From contig NZ_MSDF01000054.1 in assembly GCF_002022275.1 (NCBI RefSeq), forward strand, positions 62,001 through 126,000: 64,000 nt of DNA, in the 5' to 3' direction. This DNA is from Pseudomonas fluorescens. Lineage in GTDB: Bacteria; Pseudomonadota; Gammaproteobacteria; Pseudomonadales; Pseudomonadaceae. This document shows, piece after piece, positions 35,494 through 45,412 of this stretch; positions within the stretch are counted from its first letter, which is position 1; each line of letters opens with the position of its first letter. The notes under the pieces are model-generated. The model was not told the origin of the DNA. It searched no databases and was given only the letters and a program-made list of their open reading frames with translations. The position numbers and the translations under genes are program-made.

Positions 35494-36554
35494 TGTTTGC
35501 TTACATTGTGCGGCGCCTGCTGCTGATCATCCCGACGCTGGTGATCATCCTGCTGGTGAATTTCGTGATCGTCCAAGCCGCCCCCGGTGGCCCGGTCGAA
35601 CAGGCCATCGCCCACCTGCAAGGGATTGGCAGCGGTGCCGTCGGCGGCTCGTCCGGCGAAAGCATCAGCAGCGGCTCACGCGCCAGCCGTGGCCTGGACC
35701 CGAAACTGATCAAGGACATCGAAAAACAGTACGGCTTCGACAAGCCCGCGCCGGAACGCCTGTGGCTGATGCTCAAGAGCTACGCCAAACTGGATTTTGG
35801 TAACAGCTTCTTTCGCGGCAAGACGGTCATCGACCTGATCCTGGAAAAGATGCCGGTGACCATTTCCCTCGGCCTGTGGGCCACGCTGATTACCTACCTG
35901 GTGTCGATCCCCTTGGGGATTCGCAAGGCCGTGCGCCACGGCAGCAGCTTTGACGTGTGGAGCAGCACGGCCATCGTCATCGGTTACGCGATGCCGGCGT
36001 TTCTGTTTGCGATGTTCCTGATTGTGGTCTTCGCCGGTGGCACCTCGCTGAACTGGTTCCCGGTGCGCGGGCTGGTGTCGGAAAACTTCGACGAGCTGAG
36101 CACAGTGGGCAAGATTGCCGATTATTTCTGGCACCTTGTGTTGCCGGTCACCGCGCTGGTCATCGGCGGCTTCGCCACGCTGACCATCCTTACCAAAAAC
36201 TCTTTCCTCAATGAAATCACCCGCCAATACGTAGTCACCGCCCGCGCCAAAGGCTTGAGCGAACGCCGCGTGCTGTACGGCCATGTGTTTCGCAACGCGA
36301 TGTTGCTGGTGATTTCGGGGATTCCCCAGGCGTTTATCAGCGTGTTTTTTGCCGGTTCACTGTTGATCGAAGTGATCTTTTCCCTCGATGGCCTCGGCCG
36401 TATGAGCTACGAAGCGGCGGTGTCGCGGGATTACCCGGTGGTGTTCGGTTCGCTGTTTATCTTCACGTTGTTCGGGCTCTTGATAAAACTCATCGGTGAC
36501 CTCTGCTACACCCTGGTGGACCCGCGTATCGACTTCGCCGCGAGGAACGCCTGA
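35493..36554 (+). CDS. yejB: Yej-type ABC transporter permease
   Basis: The 353-residue inner-membrane permease begins MFAYIVRRLLLIIPTLVIIL and has the extended periplasmic loop with EKQYGFDKPAPERLW. The binding-protein-dependent permease motif is in YVVTARAKGLSERRVLYGH. It pairs with YejE to form the channel. It overlaps both neighbours by one base (TGATG). Confidence 0.93.
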   Translation: MFAYIVRRLLLIIPTLVIILLVNFVIVQAAPGGPVEQAIAHLQGIGSGAVGGSSGESISSGSRASRGLDPKLIKDIEKQYGFDKPAPERLWLMLKSYAKLDFGNSFFRGKTVIDLILEKMPVTISLGLWATLITYLVSIPLGIRKAVRHGSSFDVWSSTAIVIGYAMPAFLFAMFLIVVFAGGTSLNWFPVRGLVSENFDELSTVGKIADYFWHLVLPVTALVIGGFATLTILTKNSFLNEITRQYVVTARAKGLSERRVLYGHVFRNAMLLVISGIPQAFISVFFAGSLLIEVIFSLDGLGRMSYEAAVSRDYPVVFGSLFIFTLFGLLIKLIGDLCYTLVDPRIDFAARNA

Positions 36555-37576
36555 TGCTTAATCTGTCTCCGGTCGCCCGCAGGCGTTTCGAACGTTTCAA
36601 GAAAAACCGTCGTGGTTGGTGGTCGCTGTGGTTGTTTATCGGCCTGTTTATCCTGACCCTGGGCGGCGAGTTGATCGCCAATGACAAACCCCTGGTGCTG
36701 AGTTTCAAGAACGAGCTGTATTTCCCGGTGTTCAAGCGCTACACCGAGCAGGAGTTTGGCGGGCAACTGCCGTTCCAGGCCGACTACCGCAGTGACTACG
36801 TGCAAAAGCTGATCAAGAGCGACGGCGGCTGGATGCTATTTCCGCCGATACCCTTCAGCGACGACACACCCAATTACGAACTGAGCCGCCCTGCCCCCAG
36901 CCCGCCTTCGTCGGTAAACTGGCTGGGCACTGATGACCAGTCGCGGGATGTGTTGGCGCGGGTGATCTTTGGCGCGCGAGTGTCCATTCTGTTTGCGCTG
37001 GCCCTCACGGCGATCAGTGCGGCCATCGGCATTGCCGCCGGTGCATTGCAGGGTTATTACGGCGGCTGGGTCGATTTGCTTGGCCAGCGTATTCTGGAGG
37101 TGTGGTCGGGGCTGCCGGTGCTGTATTTGCTGATCATTTTGTCGGGCTTTGTCGAGCCGAACTTCTGGTGGCTGCTGGGCATCATGGCGCTGTTTTCCTG
37201 GCTCGCCCTGGTGGACGTGGTGCGCGCCGAATTCCTGCGCGGGCGCAACCTGGAATACGTCAAGGCCGCGCGGGCCCTGGGCTTGGGCGACGGGAAGATC
37301 ATTCGCCGGCATATCCTGCCGAATGCCATGACTGCCACCCTGAGCTACCTGCCGTTTATTTTGACCGGGGCGATCTCCACCCTCAGCGCCCTGGATTTCC
37401 TCGGTTTTGGCATGCCCGCGGGCAGCGCGTCATTGGGCGAATTGATCGCCCAGGGCAAGCAGAACCTGCAGGCGCCGTGGCTGGGCCTGACGGCGTTTTT
37501 CACCCTGGCGCTGATCCTGTCGCTGCTGGTCTTTATCGGCGAGGCATTGCGTGATGCCTTCGACCCACGTTCATGA
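36554..37576 (+). CDS. yejE: Yej-type ABC transporter permease
   Basis: The 340-residue permease has N-terminal RRRFERFKKNRRGWWSLWLF, a typical YejE start, and a periplasmic insert with NWLGTDDQSRDVLARVIFGA. The EAA-type loop is YVKAARALGLGDGKIIRRH. It is translationally coupled to yejB and followed after 10 nt by yejF. Length equals that of the E. coli protein (341). Confidence 0.93.
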   Translation: MLNLSPVARRRFERFKKNRRGWWSLWLFIGLFILTLGGELIANDKPLVLSFKNELYFPVFKRYTEQEFGGQLPFQADYRSDYVQKLIKSDGGWMLFPPIPFSDDTPNYELSRPAPSPPSSVNWLGTDDQSRDVLARVIFGARVSILFALALTAISAAIGIAAGALQGYYGGWVDLLGQRILEVWSGLPVLYLLIILSGFVEPNFWWLLGIMALFSWLALVDVVRAEFLRGRNLEYVKAARALGLGDGKIIRRHILPNAMTATLSYLPFILTGAISTLSALDFLGFGMPAGSASLGELIAQGKQNLQAPWLGLTAFFTLALILSLLVFIGEALRDAFDPRS

Positions 37577-37586
37577 GTAACTGGAT

Positions 37587-39158
37587 ATGAACCTGATCGA
37601 AATCCGCGACCTCAGCGTCGCCTTCAACGGCCAGACCGTCGTGCGAGACCTGTGCCTGGATGTGCGCCCCGGCGAATGCCTGGCGCTGGTCGGTGAGTCG
37701 GGCTCGGGCAAGTCAGTGACGGCCCATTCGATCCTGCAATTGCTGCCGGAGGCCGGGACTGAAACCAAGGGCTCGATCCGCTATCGCGGCCAGGAACTGG
37801 TCGGTGCCTCCACCGCCACCCTGCAGAAACTGCGCGGTAACCGCATTGCGATGATCTTCCAGGAGCCGATGACCTCGCTCAACCCGCTGCACAGCATCGA
37901 AAAACAGATCGGCGAAACCCTGCTGGTGCACAAGGGCCTGGGCGGCAAGGCGGCGCAAGTCCGTATCCTCGAATTGCTCGAACTGGTGGGCATTCAGAAA
38001 CCCCGGGAGCGCCTCAAGGCGTATCCGCATCAATTGTCTGGCGGCCAGCGCCAGCGGGTGATGATTGCCATGGCTCTGGCGTGCGAGCCTGAGTTGCTGA
38101 TAGCCGACGAACCCACCACCGCGCTGGACGTGACCGTGCAGCGCAAGATCCTGCTGCTGCTCAAGTCTTTGCAGCAACGCTTGGGCATGTCGCTACTGCT
38201 GATCAGCCATGACCTGAACCTGGTGCGCAGCATTGCCCAGCGGGTGTGCGTGATGCGCGCCGGGGAGATTGTCGAACAGGCGCAGTGCGAGACGCTGTTC
38301 CAAACGCCGCAACATCCCTATAGCCGATTGCTGCTGGACGCCGAGCCTTCGGGCGATGTGTTGTGCAGCGACCCGCGCGAAACGGTATTGCAGGTCGATG
38401 ACTTGACGGTGCAATTCCCCCTTTCAAGCGGGCTGTTTCGGCGCAAGACCTACCTGCGCGCCGTGGACGGCATCAGCCTCAGCGTGCAGCGCGGCAAAAC
38501 CCTGGGGATTGTCGGCGAGTCCGGCTCGGGCAAATCAACCCTGGGCCAGGCGATCCTGCGTTTGCTCGATTCCACGGGCAGCATCCGCTTTCAGGGCGAG
38601 GCCCTTGACCCACTGAACAACCAGCAAATGCGCCCGTGGCGCAAGCAGATGCAGGTGGTGTTCCAGGACCCGTTCGGCAGCCTCAGCCCGCGCATGACTG
38701 TGGAGCAGATCATCAGCGAAGGCCTGGAAGTGCATGCGCCGTGCAGCCTGGCCGACCGCGATGCCCAGGTGGTGCAGGTACTCAAGGACGTGGGCCTCGA
38801 CCCCGTCAGCCGCCACCGTTACCCCCACGAGTTTTCCGGTGGCCAGCGCCAACGCATCGCCATTGCCCGTGCGCTGGTGCTGAAACCGGCGCTGATGCTG
38901 CTGGATGAGCCGACCTCCGCCCTCGACCGCACGGTGCAGAAACAAGTGGTGGCACTGTTGCGCGAACTTCAGGAAAAGTATGGCCTGACCTATCTGTTTA
39001 TCAGCCATGACCTGGCCGTGGTACGGGCCATGGCCCACGATATGATCGTAATCAAGGACGGCAAGGTGGTGGAGCGCGGCGCGAGCCATGAGGTGTTTGA
39101 CGCACCGCAGCATCCGTACACCAAAGAGCTGTTGGCCGCCGCACACATTCCCCTGTAA
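37587..39158 (+). CDS. yejF: Yej-type ABC transporter ATPase (two fused nucleotide-binding domains)
   Basis: The 523-residue protein carries two complete ABC ATPase modules. The first has Walker A GESGSGKSVTAHS, signature LSGGQRQR and Walker B LLIADEPTTALD. The second has GESGSGKSTLGQ, FSGGQRQR and LMLLDEPTSALD. E. coli YejF is 529 residues. It powers peptide import through YejBE. A REPIN follows the stop. Confidence 0.93.
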   Translation: MNLIEIRDLSVAFNGQTVVRDLCLDVRPGECLALVGESGSGKSVTAHSILQLLPEAGTETKGSIRYRGQELVGASTATLQKLRGNRIAMIFQEPMTSLNPLHSIEKQIGETLLVHKGLGGKAAQVRILELLELVGIQKPRERLKAYPHQLSGGQRQRVMIAMALACEPELLIADEPTTALDVTVQRKILLLLKSLQQRLGMSLLLISHDLNLVRSIAQRVCVMRAGEIVEQAQCETLFQTPQHPYSRLLLDAEPSGDVLCSDPRETVLQVDDLTVQFPLSSGLFRRKTYLRAVDGISLSVQRGKTLGIVGESGSGKSTLGQAILRLLDSTGSIRFQGEALDPLNNQQMRPWRKQMQVVFQDPFGSLSPRMTVEQIISEGLEVHAPCSLADRDAQVVQVLKDVGLDPVSRHRYPHEFSGGQRQRIAIARALVLKPALMLLDEPTSALDRTVQKQVVALLRELQEKYGLTYLFISHDLAVVRAMAHDMIVIKDGKVVERGASHEVFDAPQHPYTKELLAAAHIPL

Positions 39159-39169
39159 ACGCGCCCCAC

Positions 39170-39258
39170 TGTGGGAGCGGGCTTGCTCGCGAAGGCGGCG
39201 TGTCAGCCAATATATCCGGCACTGATGCACCGCTTTCGCGAGCAAGCCCGCTCCCACA
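39170..39258. repeat. REPIN, GCGGGCTTGCTCGCGAA variant
   Basis: Two inverted arms of the variant core TGTGGGAGCGGGCTTGCTCG flank a ~40-nt loop between yejF and hbcR. The arms differ from the more common GCTGGCTTGCCTGCGAT type in this window, so at least two REP subfamilies coexist. Confidence 0.9.
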
Positions 39259-39298
39259 GGATCGCGCCCTACCCCCAATTTGTGTTGACGGCATAAAT

Positions 39299-40705
39299 AT
39301 GAACATCAGCGAAAACCTCAAGGATTACCAACAGGTGCGCGGGCTGGCCATCCAGTCGCTGTTCGAGATCATCGAGCAGTCCAGCGAAGGCACGGTGATT
39401 GTCGACCGTGACGCCAACATCGTGTGGATGAACGAGCGTTATGCCAGACGCTTTGGCTTGAAAAGCGCCGACGAGGCCATCGGCCAGCCTTGCGAGCAGG
39501 TGATCTCCAATAGCCTGTTGCGCCAGGTGGTGCGCAATGACCAGCCGATCTTGCTGGATATTCAGGACACGCCCAAAGGCCCGCTGGTGGTGATGCGTTT
39601 GCCGATCCACGATGACGCTGGCGGGGTGATCGGCGCGATCGGGTTTGCGCTGTTTGATGAGCTGCGCAATTTGTCGCCGCTGATCGAGCGCTACCTGAGC
39701 CTGCAGCAGGAACTGGCGTCCACCCGCTCGCTGCTGCGTTCGCGGCAGAGCAAATACAACTTTGCGCACTTTATCGGCACCAGCGCCGCCAGCCTGGAAG
39801 TCAAACGTCGCGCGCGGCGCAGTGCGAGTGCCGAGTCGCCGGTGCTGCTGCTGGGGGAAACCGGCACCGGCAAGGAATTGCTTGCCCAGGCGATTCATGG
39901 CGCATCGCCGCGAGCGCACAAGGCTTTTGTCAGCATCAACAGCGCCGCCATTCCCCATGACTTGCTGGAAGCCGAGTTTTTCGGCACCGCGCCCGGCGCG
40001 TTTACCGGCGCCGACCGCAAGGGTCGGCCCGGCAAGTTCCAGATTGCCCAGGGTGGCACGCTGTTTCTGGATGAAATCGGCGACATGCCGCTGCCGTTGC
40101 AAAGCAAATTGCTGCGGGTGTTGCAGGAAAAGGAATTCGAACCCGTAGGTTCCAACGAAATGCTCCACAGCGATGTGCGCGTGATTGCCGCCACGTCGAT
40201 GGACCTGGAAGCGGCGATCAAACGTGGTGAGTTCCGTGCGGACTTGTACTACCGGTTGAATGTGCTGCCGATCCAGGTGCCGCCGTTGCGGGATCGGCTG
40301 GAAGATATTCCGGCGTTGAGCGAGGCGATTCTTGAGGAGTTGCGCAGCCAGCATGAACTGGACCGCGAGGCATTGGCGTTGTTGGCGCAGCATGCGTGGC
40401 CGGGGAATATCAGGGAGCTGCGCAATGTGCTGGAGCGGGCGGCGTTGTTGAGTGATGGGCTGGTGCTGGATGCGCAGGAAATTCGTGCGGCGATTGGCAC
40501 CTTTACGCCGGTGGAGCGTACCGCTGTGGCCCCGGTGGAAGGCGAAAGCTTCAGCGCGGCGCGCGAGCGGTTTGATCGGCAGGTGATTGGGGCGGCGTTG
40601 GCAGCGTGTGAGGGTGATGTGGTCGAGGCGGCCAAGCGGCTGGGGCTTGGGCGGTCGACGCTGTACAAGAAGATGGCGGCCTTGGGCATCATCCAGTCTC
40701 AATAA
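39299..40705 (+). CDS. hbcR: sigma-54-dependent regulator of 3-hydroxybutyrate catabolism
   Basis: The 468-residue product has an N-terminal PAS domain (about 20-120, EGTVIVDRDANIVWMNERY), a AAA+ domain with GETGTGKE, a GAFTGA loop (APGAFTGADRKG) and Walker B LFLDEIGD, and a Fis-type helix-turn-helix (AAKRLGLGRSTLYKKM). Upstream of a GntP-type permease, bdhA and acetoacetyl-CoA synthetase, it matches HbcR (PA2005) of P. aeruginosa, the activator of this pathway. The start is ATG 39299; its ribosome site is weak, and the frame is open upstream into a REPIN. The divergence of operator-like repeats at and after its stop is noted separately. Confidence 0.88.
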   Translation: MNISENLKDYQQVRGLAIQSLFEIIEQSSEGTVIVDRDANIVWMNERYARRFGLKSADEAIGQPCEQVISNSLLRQVVRNDQPILLDIQDTPKGPLVVMRLPIHDDAGGVIGAIGFALFDELRNLSPLIERYLSLQQELASTRSLLRSRQSKYNFAHFIGTSAASLEVKRRARRSASAESPVLLLGETGTGKELLAQAIHGASPRAHKAFVSINSAAIPHDLLEAEFFGTAPGAFTGADRKGRPGKFQIAQGGTLFLDEIGDMPLPLQSKLLRVLQEKEFEPVGSNEMLHSDVRVIAATSMDLEAAIKRGEFRADLYYRLNVLPIQVPPLRDRLEDIPALSEAILEELRSQHELDREALALLAQHAWPGNIRELRNVLERAALLSDGLVLDAQEIRAAIGTFTPVERTAVAPVEGESFSAARERFDRQVIGAALAACEGDVVEAAKRLGLGRSTLYKKMAALGIIQSQ

Positions 40706-40711
40706 AGAGAC
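40696..40711. promoter_or_regulatory. candidate HbcR site 1 (palindrome over hbcR stop)
   Basis: GTCTC-AATAAA-GAGAC is a perfect palindrome with a 6-nt spacer covering the hbcR stop codon. A near-identical palindrome lies 146 nt downstream, and a sigma-54 promoter follows. Repeated palindromes upstream of a sigma-54 promoter are typical enhancer sites. Confidence 0.5.
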
Positions 40712-40738
40712 AAGTATCCCACTATAAAGACACTCTAC

Positions 40739-40827
40739 TGTGGGAGCTGGCTTGCCTGCGATAGCTATGCATTGGCTGACTCATCTGTGACTGATACACC
40801 GATATCGCAGGCAAGCCAGCTCCCACA
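40739..40827. repeat. REPIN between the two candidate HbcR sites
   Basis: Inverted arms of TGTGGGAGCTGGCTTGCC surround a ~35-nt loop. The element sits between two candidate enhancer palindromes and adds about 90 bp between them. Confidence 0.9.
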
Positions 40828-40841
40828 GTGGATCTTCATTT

Positions 40842-40857
40842 GTCTCAAATCAGAGAT
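40842..40857. promoter_or_regulatory. candidate HbcR site 2
   Basis: GTCTC-AAATCA-GAGAT has the same arms and 6-nt spacer as site 1, with one mismatch in the second arm. Its centre is about 71 nt upstream of the -24 GG of the promoter, a usual distance for an enhancer-binding protein. Confidence 0.5.
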
Positions 40858-40918
40858 AAACATCAGAGCCCTGGACTAATATTTAATTATTTTCTTTATA
40901 TTTCAACTAGTTAACATC

Positions 40919-40935
40919 TTGGCACACATCTCGCT
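40919..40935 (+). promoter_or_regulatory. sigma-54 promoter of the hydroxybutyrate operon
   Basis: TTGGCACACATCTCGCT fits TGGCACG-N4-TTGC, with GG at 40921-40922 and GC at 40933-40934, ten bases apart. It lies about 60 nt upstream of the permease ATG and downstream of the sigma-54 activator gene hbcR. Confidence 0.8.
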
Positions 40936-40995
40936 ATAGCCCCTCTCCAAAGCACCACCCCCCACAACAATAACAATCCGATTTGGAGACACACC

Positions 40996-42387
40996 ATGAG
41001 TGTGATCATCGCCTTGGCAGCCCTCGCGCTGCTGATGCTCGCTGCCTACCGTGGCTACAGCGTTATCCTGTTTGCCCCCATCGCCGCCCTCGGCGCGGTG
41101 CTGCTCACCGACCCGTCCGCCGTCGCGCCTGCCTTCACCGGGGTGTTCATGGAGAAAATGGTCGGTTTTATCAAACTGTATTTCCCGGTGTTCCTGCTCG
41201 GCGCCGTGTTCGGCAAGCTGATCGAGTTGTCGGGCTTTTCGCGCTCCATTGTCGCCGCCGCCATCCGCTTGCTCGGCACGCGCCAGGCCATGCTGGTGAT
41301 TGTGCTGGTCTGCGCCTTGCTCACCTACGGCGGTGTGTCGCTGTTTGTGGTGGTGTTTGCGGTGTACCCGTTTGCCGCCGAGATGTTCCGCCAGAGCAAC
41401 ATCCCCAAACGCCTGATCCCGGCGACCATCGCCCTCGGCGCGTTTTCGTTCACCATGGACGCCCTGCCCGGCACCCCACAGATCCAGAACATCATCCCCA
41501 GCACCTTCTTCAACACCACCGCCTGGGCCGCGCCGTGGCTGGGTTTGATCGGCACGATTTTCGTGTTCTGCACCGGCATGCTCTACCTGGCGCGCCAACG
41601 CAACAAGGCTCAGCGCGCCGGGGAAGGCTATGGCACCGAACTGCGTAACGAGCCGGAAACTGCAGACAACCTGGCGTTGCCCAACCCGTGGGTCGCGCTG
41701 TCGCCGCTGATTCTGGTGGGCGTGATGAACTTGCTGTTCACCCACTGGATCCCGCAGTGGTACGGCAAGACCCACAGCCTGGCCTTGCCGGGCATGAGCA
41801 CGCCGGTGACCACTGAAATAGCCAAGCTGACGGCGATCTGGGCGGTGCAGGCGGCGCTGCTGGTGGGCATCGTCATGGTGCTGGTGTTTGGCTGGTCGGC
41901 GATTAAAAGCAAGCTTGCCGAGGGCAGTAAAAGTGCCGTCAGCGGTGCGTTGCTGGCGGCGATGAATACGGCGTCGGAATACGGTTTTGGTGCAGTGATC
42001 GCCTCGTTGCCGGGCTTTCTGGTGCTCGCGGACTGGCTCAAGGGCATCCCCAACCCGCTGGTCAACGAAGCGATTACCGTGACCCTGCTGGCCGGTATCA
42101 CCGGTTCCGCGTCGGGCGGCATGAGCATCGCCCTGGCGGCGATGTCCGAGAGCTTTATTTCAGCGGCCCATGCGGCCAATATCCCCCTTGAAGTGCTGCA
42201 CCGGGTCGCGGCCATGGCCAGCGGCGGCATGGACACCCTGCCCCACAACGGCGCGGTGATCACGCTGCTGGCGGTCACCGGGCTGACCCACCGCGAAGCC
42301 TACAAGGACATTTTCGGCATCACGATCATCAAGACCCTTGCGGTGTTCGTGGTGATTGGTACTTTCTATGCCACCGGCATTGTGTGA
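40996..42387 (+). CDS. GntP/CitMHS-type permease (3-hydroxybutyrate transporter candidate)
   Basis: The 463-residue membrane protein has about twelve hydrophobic segments. It starts MSVIIALAALALLMLAAYRG and contains GVFMEKMVGFIK and AGITGSASGGMSIALAAMSE, fitting the GntP family of organic-acid permeases. In P. aeruginosa the matching gene (PA2004) lies next to bdhA and hbcR. Import of 3-hydroxybutyrate or a related ketone body is likely. GGAGACACACC precedes the ATG, and transcription should begin at the sigma-54 promoter just upstream. It ends 7 nt before bdhA. Confidence 0.85.
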   Translation: MSVIIALAALALLMLAAYRGYSVILFAPIAALGAVLLTDPSAVAPAFTGVFMEKMVGFIKLYFPVFLLGAVFGKLIELSGFSRSIVAAAIRLLGTRQAMLVIVLVCALLTYGGVSLFVVVFAVYPFAAEMFRQSNIPKRLIPATIALGAFSFTMDALPGTPQIQNIIPSTFFNTTAWAAPWLGLIGTIFVFCTGMLYLARQRNKAQRAGEGYGTELRNEPETADNLALPNPWVALSPLILVGVMNLLFTHWIPQWYGKTHSLALPGMSTPVTTEIAKLTAIWAVQAALLVGIVMVLVFGWSAIKSKLAEGSKSAVSGALLAAMNTASEYGFGAVIASLPGFLVLADWLKGIPNPLVNEAITVTLLAGITGSASGGMSIALAAMSESFISAAHAANIPLEVLHRVAAMASGGMDTLPHNGAVITLLAVTGLTHREAYKDIFGITIIKTLAVFVVIGTFYATGIV

Positions 42388-42394
42388 GGTTTTC

Positions 42395-43168
42395 ATGACG
42401 ACATTGAACGGCAAGACCGCCCTGGTTACCGGCTCCACCAGCGGCATCGGTTTGGGCATCGCGCTGAGCCTGGCAAAGGCCGGGGCGAACCTGATTCTCA
42501 ACGGCTTCGGCGACGCCAGCGCGGTGGTCGCCCAGGTGCAGGCATTGGGCGGCAAGGTCGGCCATCACCCGGCGGACGTCAGCGACCCGGCGCAGATTGC
42601 TGACATGCTCGCCTATGCCGAGCGTGAGTTCGGTGGCGTGGATATTCTGGTCAACAACGCCGGCATCCAGCATGTGGCGGCGGTGGAGGACTTCCCGGCC
42701 GAGCGTTGGGATTCGATCATCGCGATCAACCTGTCGTCGGTGTTCCACAGCACGCGCCTGAGCTTGCCGGGCATGAAAGCCAAGGGTTGGGGGCGGATTG
42801 TGAATATCGCCTCGGTGCATGGCCAGGTGGGCTCAGTGGGCAAGGCCGCCTATGTGGCGGCAAAACACGGCGTGATCGGTTTGACCAAGGTGGTGGGCCT
42901 GGAAACCGCCACCACCAACGTGACCTGCAACGCCATCTGCCCGGGCTGGGTGCTGACGCCGCTGGTGCAAAAGCAGATTGATGACCGCGTGGCCAAGGGC
43001 GTTGACCCGCAGCAGGCGCAGCATGATTTGCTGGCGGAGAAGCAGCCGTCGCTGGAATTTGTAACGCCGCCGCAGTTGGGTGAGCTCGTGCTGTTTTTGT
43101 GCAGTGAAGCAGGCGCCCAGGTGCGCGGTGCGGCGTGGAATATTGATGGCGGCTGGTTGGCCCAATAG
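42395..43168 (+). CDS. bdhA: 3-hydroxybutyrate dehydrogenase
   Basis: The 257-residue SDR has TGSTSGIG near the N-terminus, NNAG in LVNNAGIQHVA, catalytic Ser in IASVHG, YVAAK and the C-terminal NIDGGWLAQ usual for bacterial BdhA. It oxidises (R)-3-hydroxybutyrate to acetoacetate with NAD. TGTGAGGTTTTC sets the ATG at 42395; a longer frame overlaps the permease gene. Neighbours supply uptake and activation of the product. Confidence 0.93.
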   Translation: MTTLNGKTALVTGSTSGIGLGIALSLAKAGANLILNGFGDASAVVAQVQALGGKVGHHPADVSDPAQIADMLAYAEREFGGVDILVNNAGIQHVAAVEDFPAERWDSIIAINLSSVFHSTRLSLPGMKAKGWGRIVNIASVHGQVGSVGKAAYVAAKHGVIGLTKVVGLETATTNVTCNAICPGWVLTPLVQKQIDDRVAKGVDPQQAQHDLLAEKQPSLEFVTPPQLGELVLFLCSEAGAQVRGAAWNIDGGWLAQ

Positions 43169-43188
43169 ATCAAACACCAAAGATCGAA

Positions 43189-43277
43189 TGTGGGAGCTGG
43201 CTTGCCTGCGATAGCGGTGTGTCAGTGATTGAATTGTGAACTGGCCCACCGCCATCGCAGGCAAGCCAGCTCCCACA
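43189..43277. repeat. REPIN between bdhA and acetoacetyl-CoA synthetase
   Basis: Inverted arms of TGTGGGAGCTGGCTTGCC flank a ~35-nt loop inside what is probably one operon. It could change relative mRNA levels of the genes on either side. Confidence 0.9.
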
Positions 43278-43316
43278 GTTTTGATTTGTGTAGGCTCAAG
43301 AACAAGAGGCAGCTTT

Positions 43317-45275
<1,959 letters not shown>

Positions 45276-45412
45276 AAGGATTCAGCCCCAGCGCACTCAT
45301 TTGAAGAAAAAAACCCAAGGCGTGCTATTTTCCGAGGGGTAGTCAGCCGTTCCCGACTCGCGGGATAATCGGGCTCTGTCATTTTTCAAAGTGTTACGCG
45401 TAGGGCTTTTTC

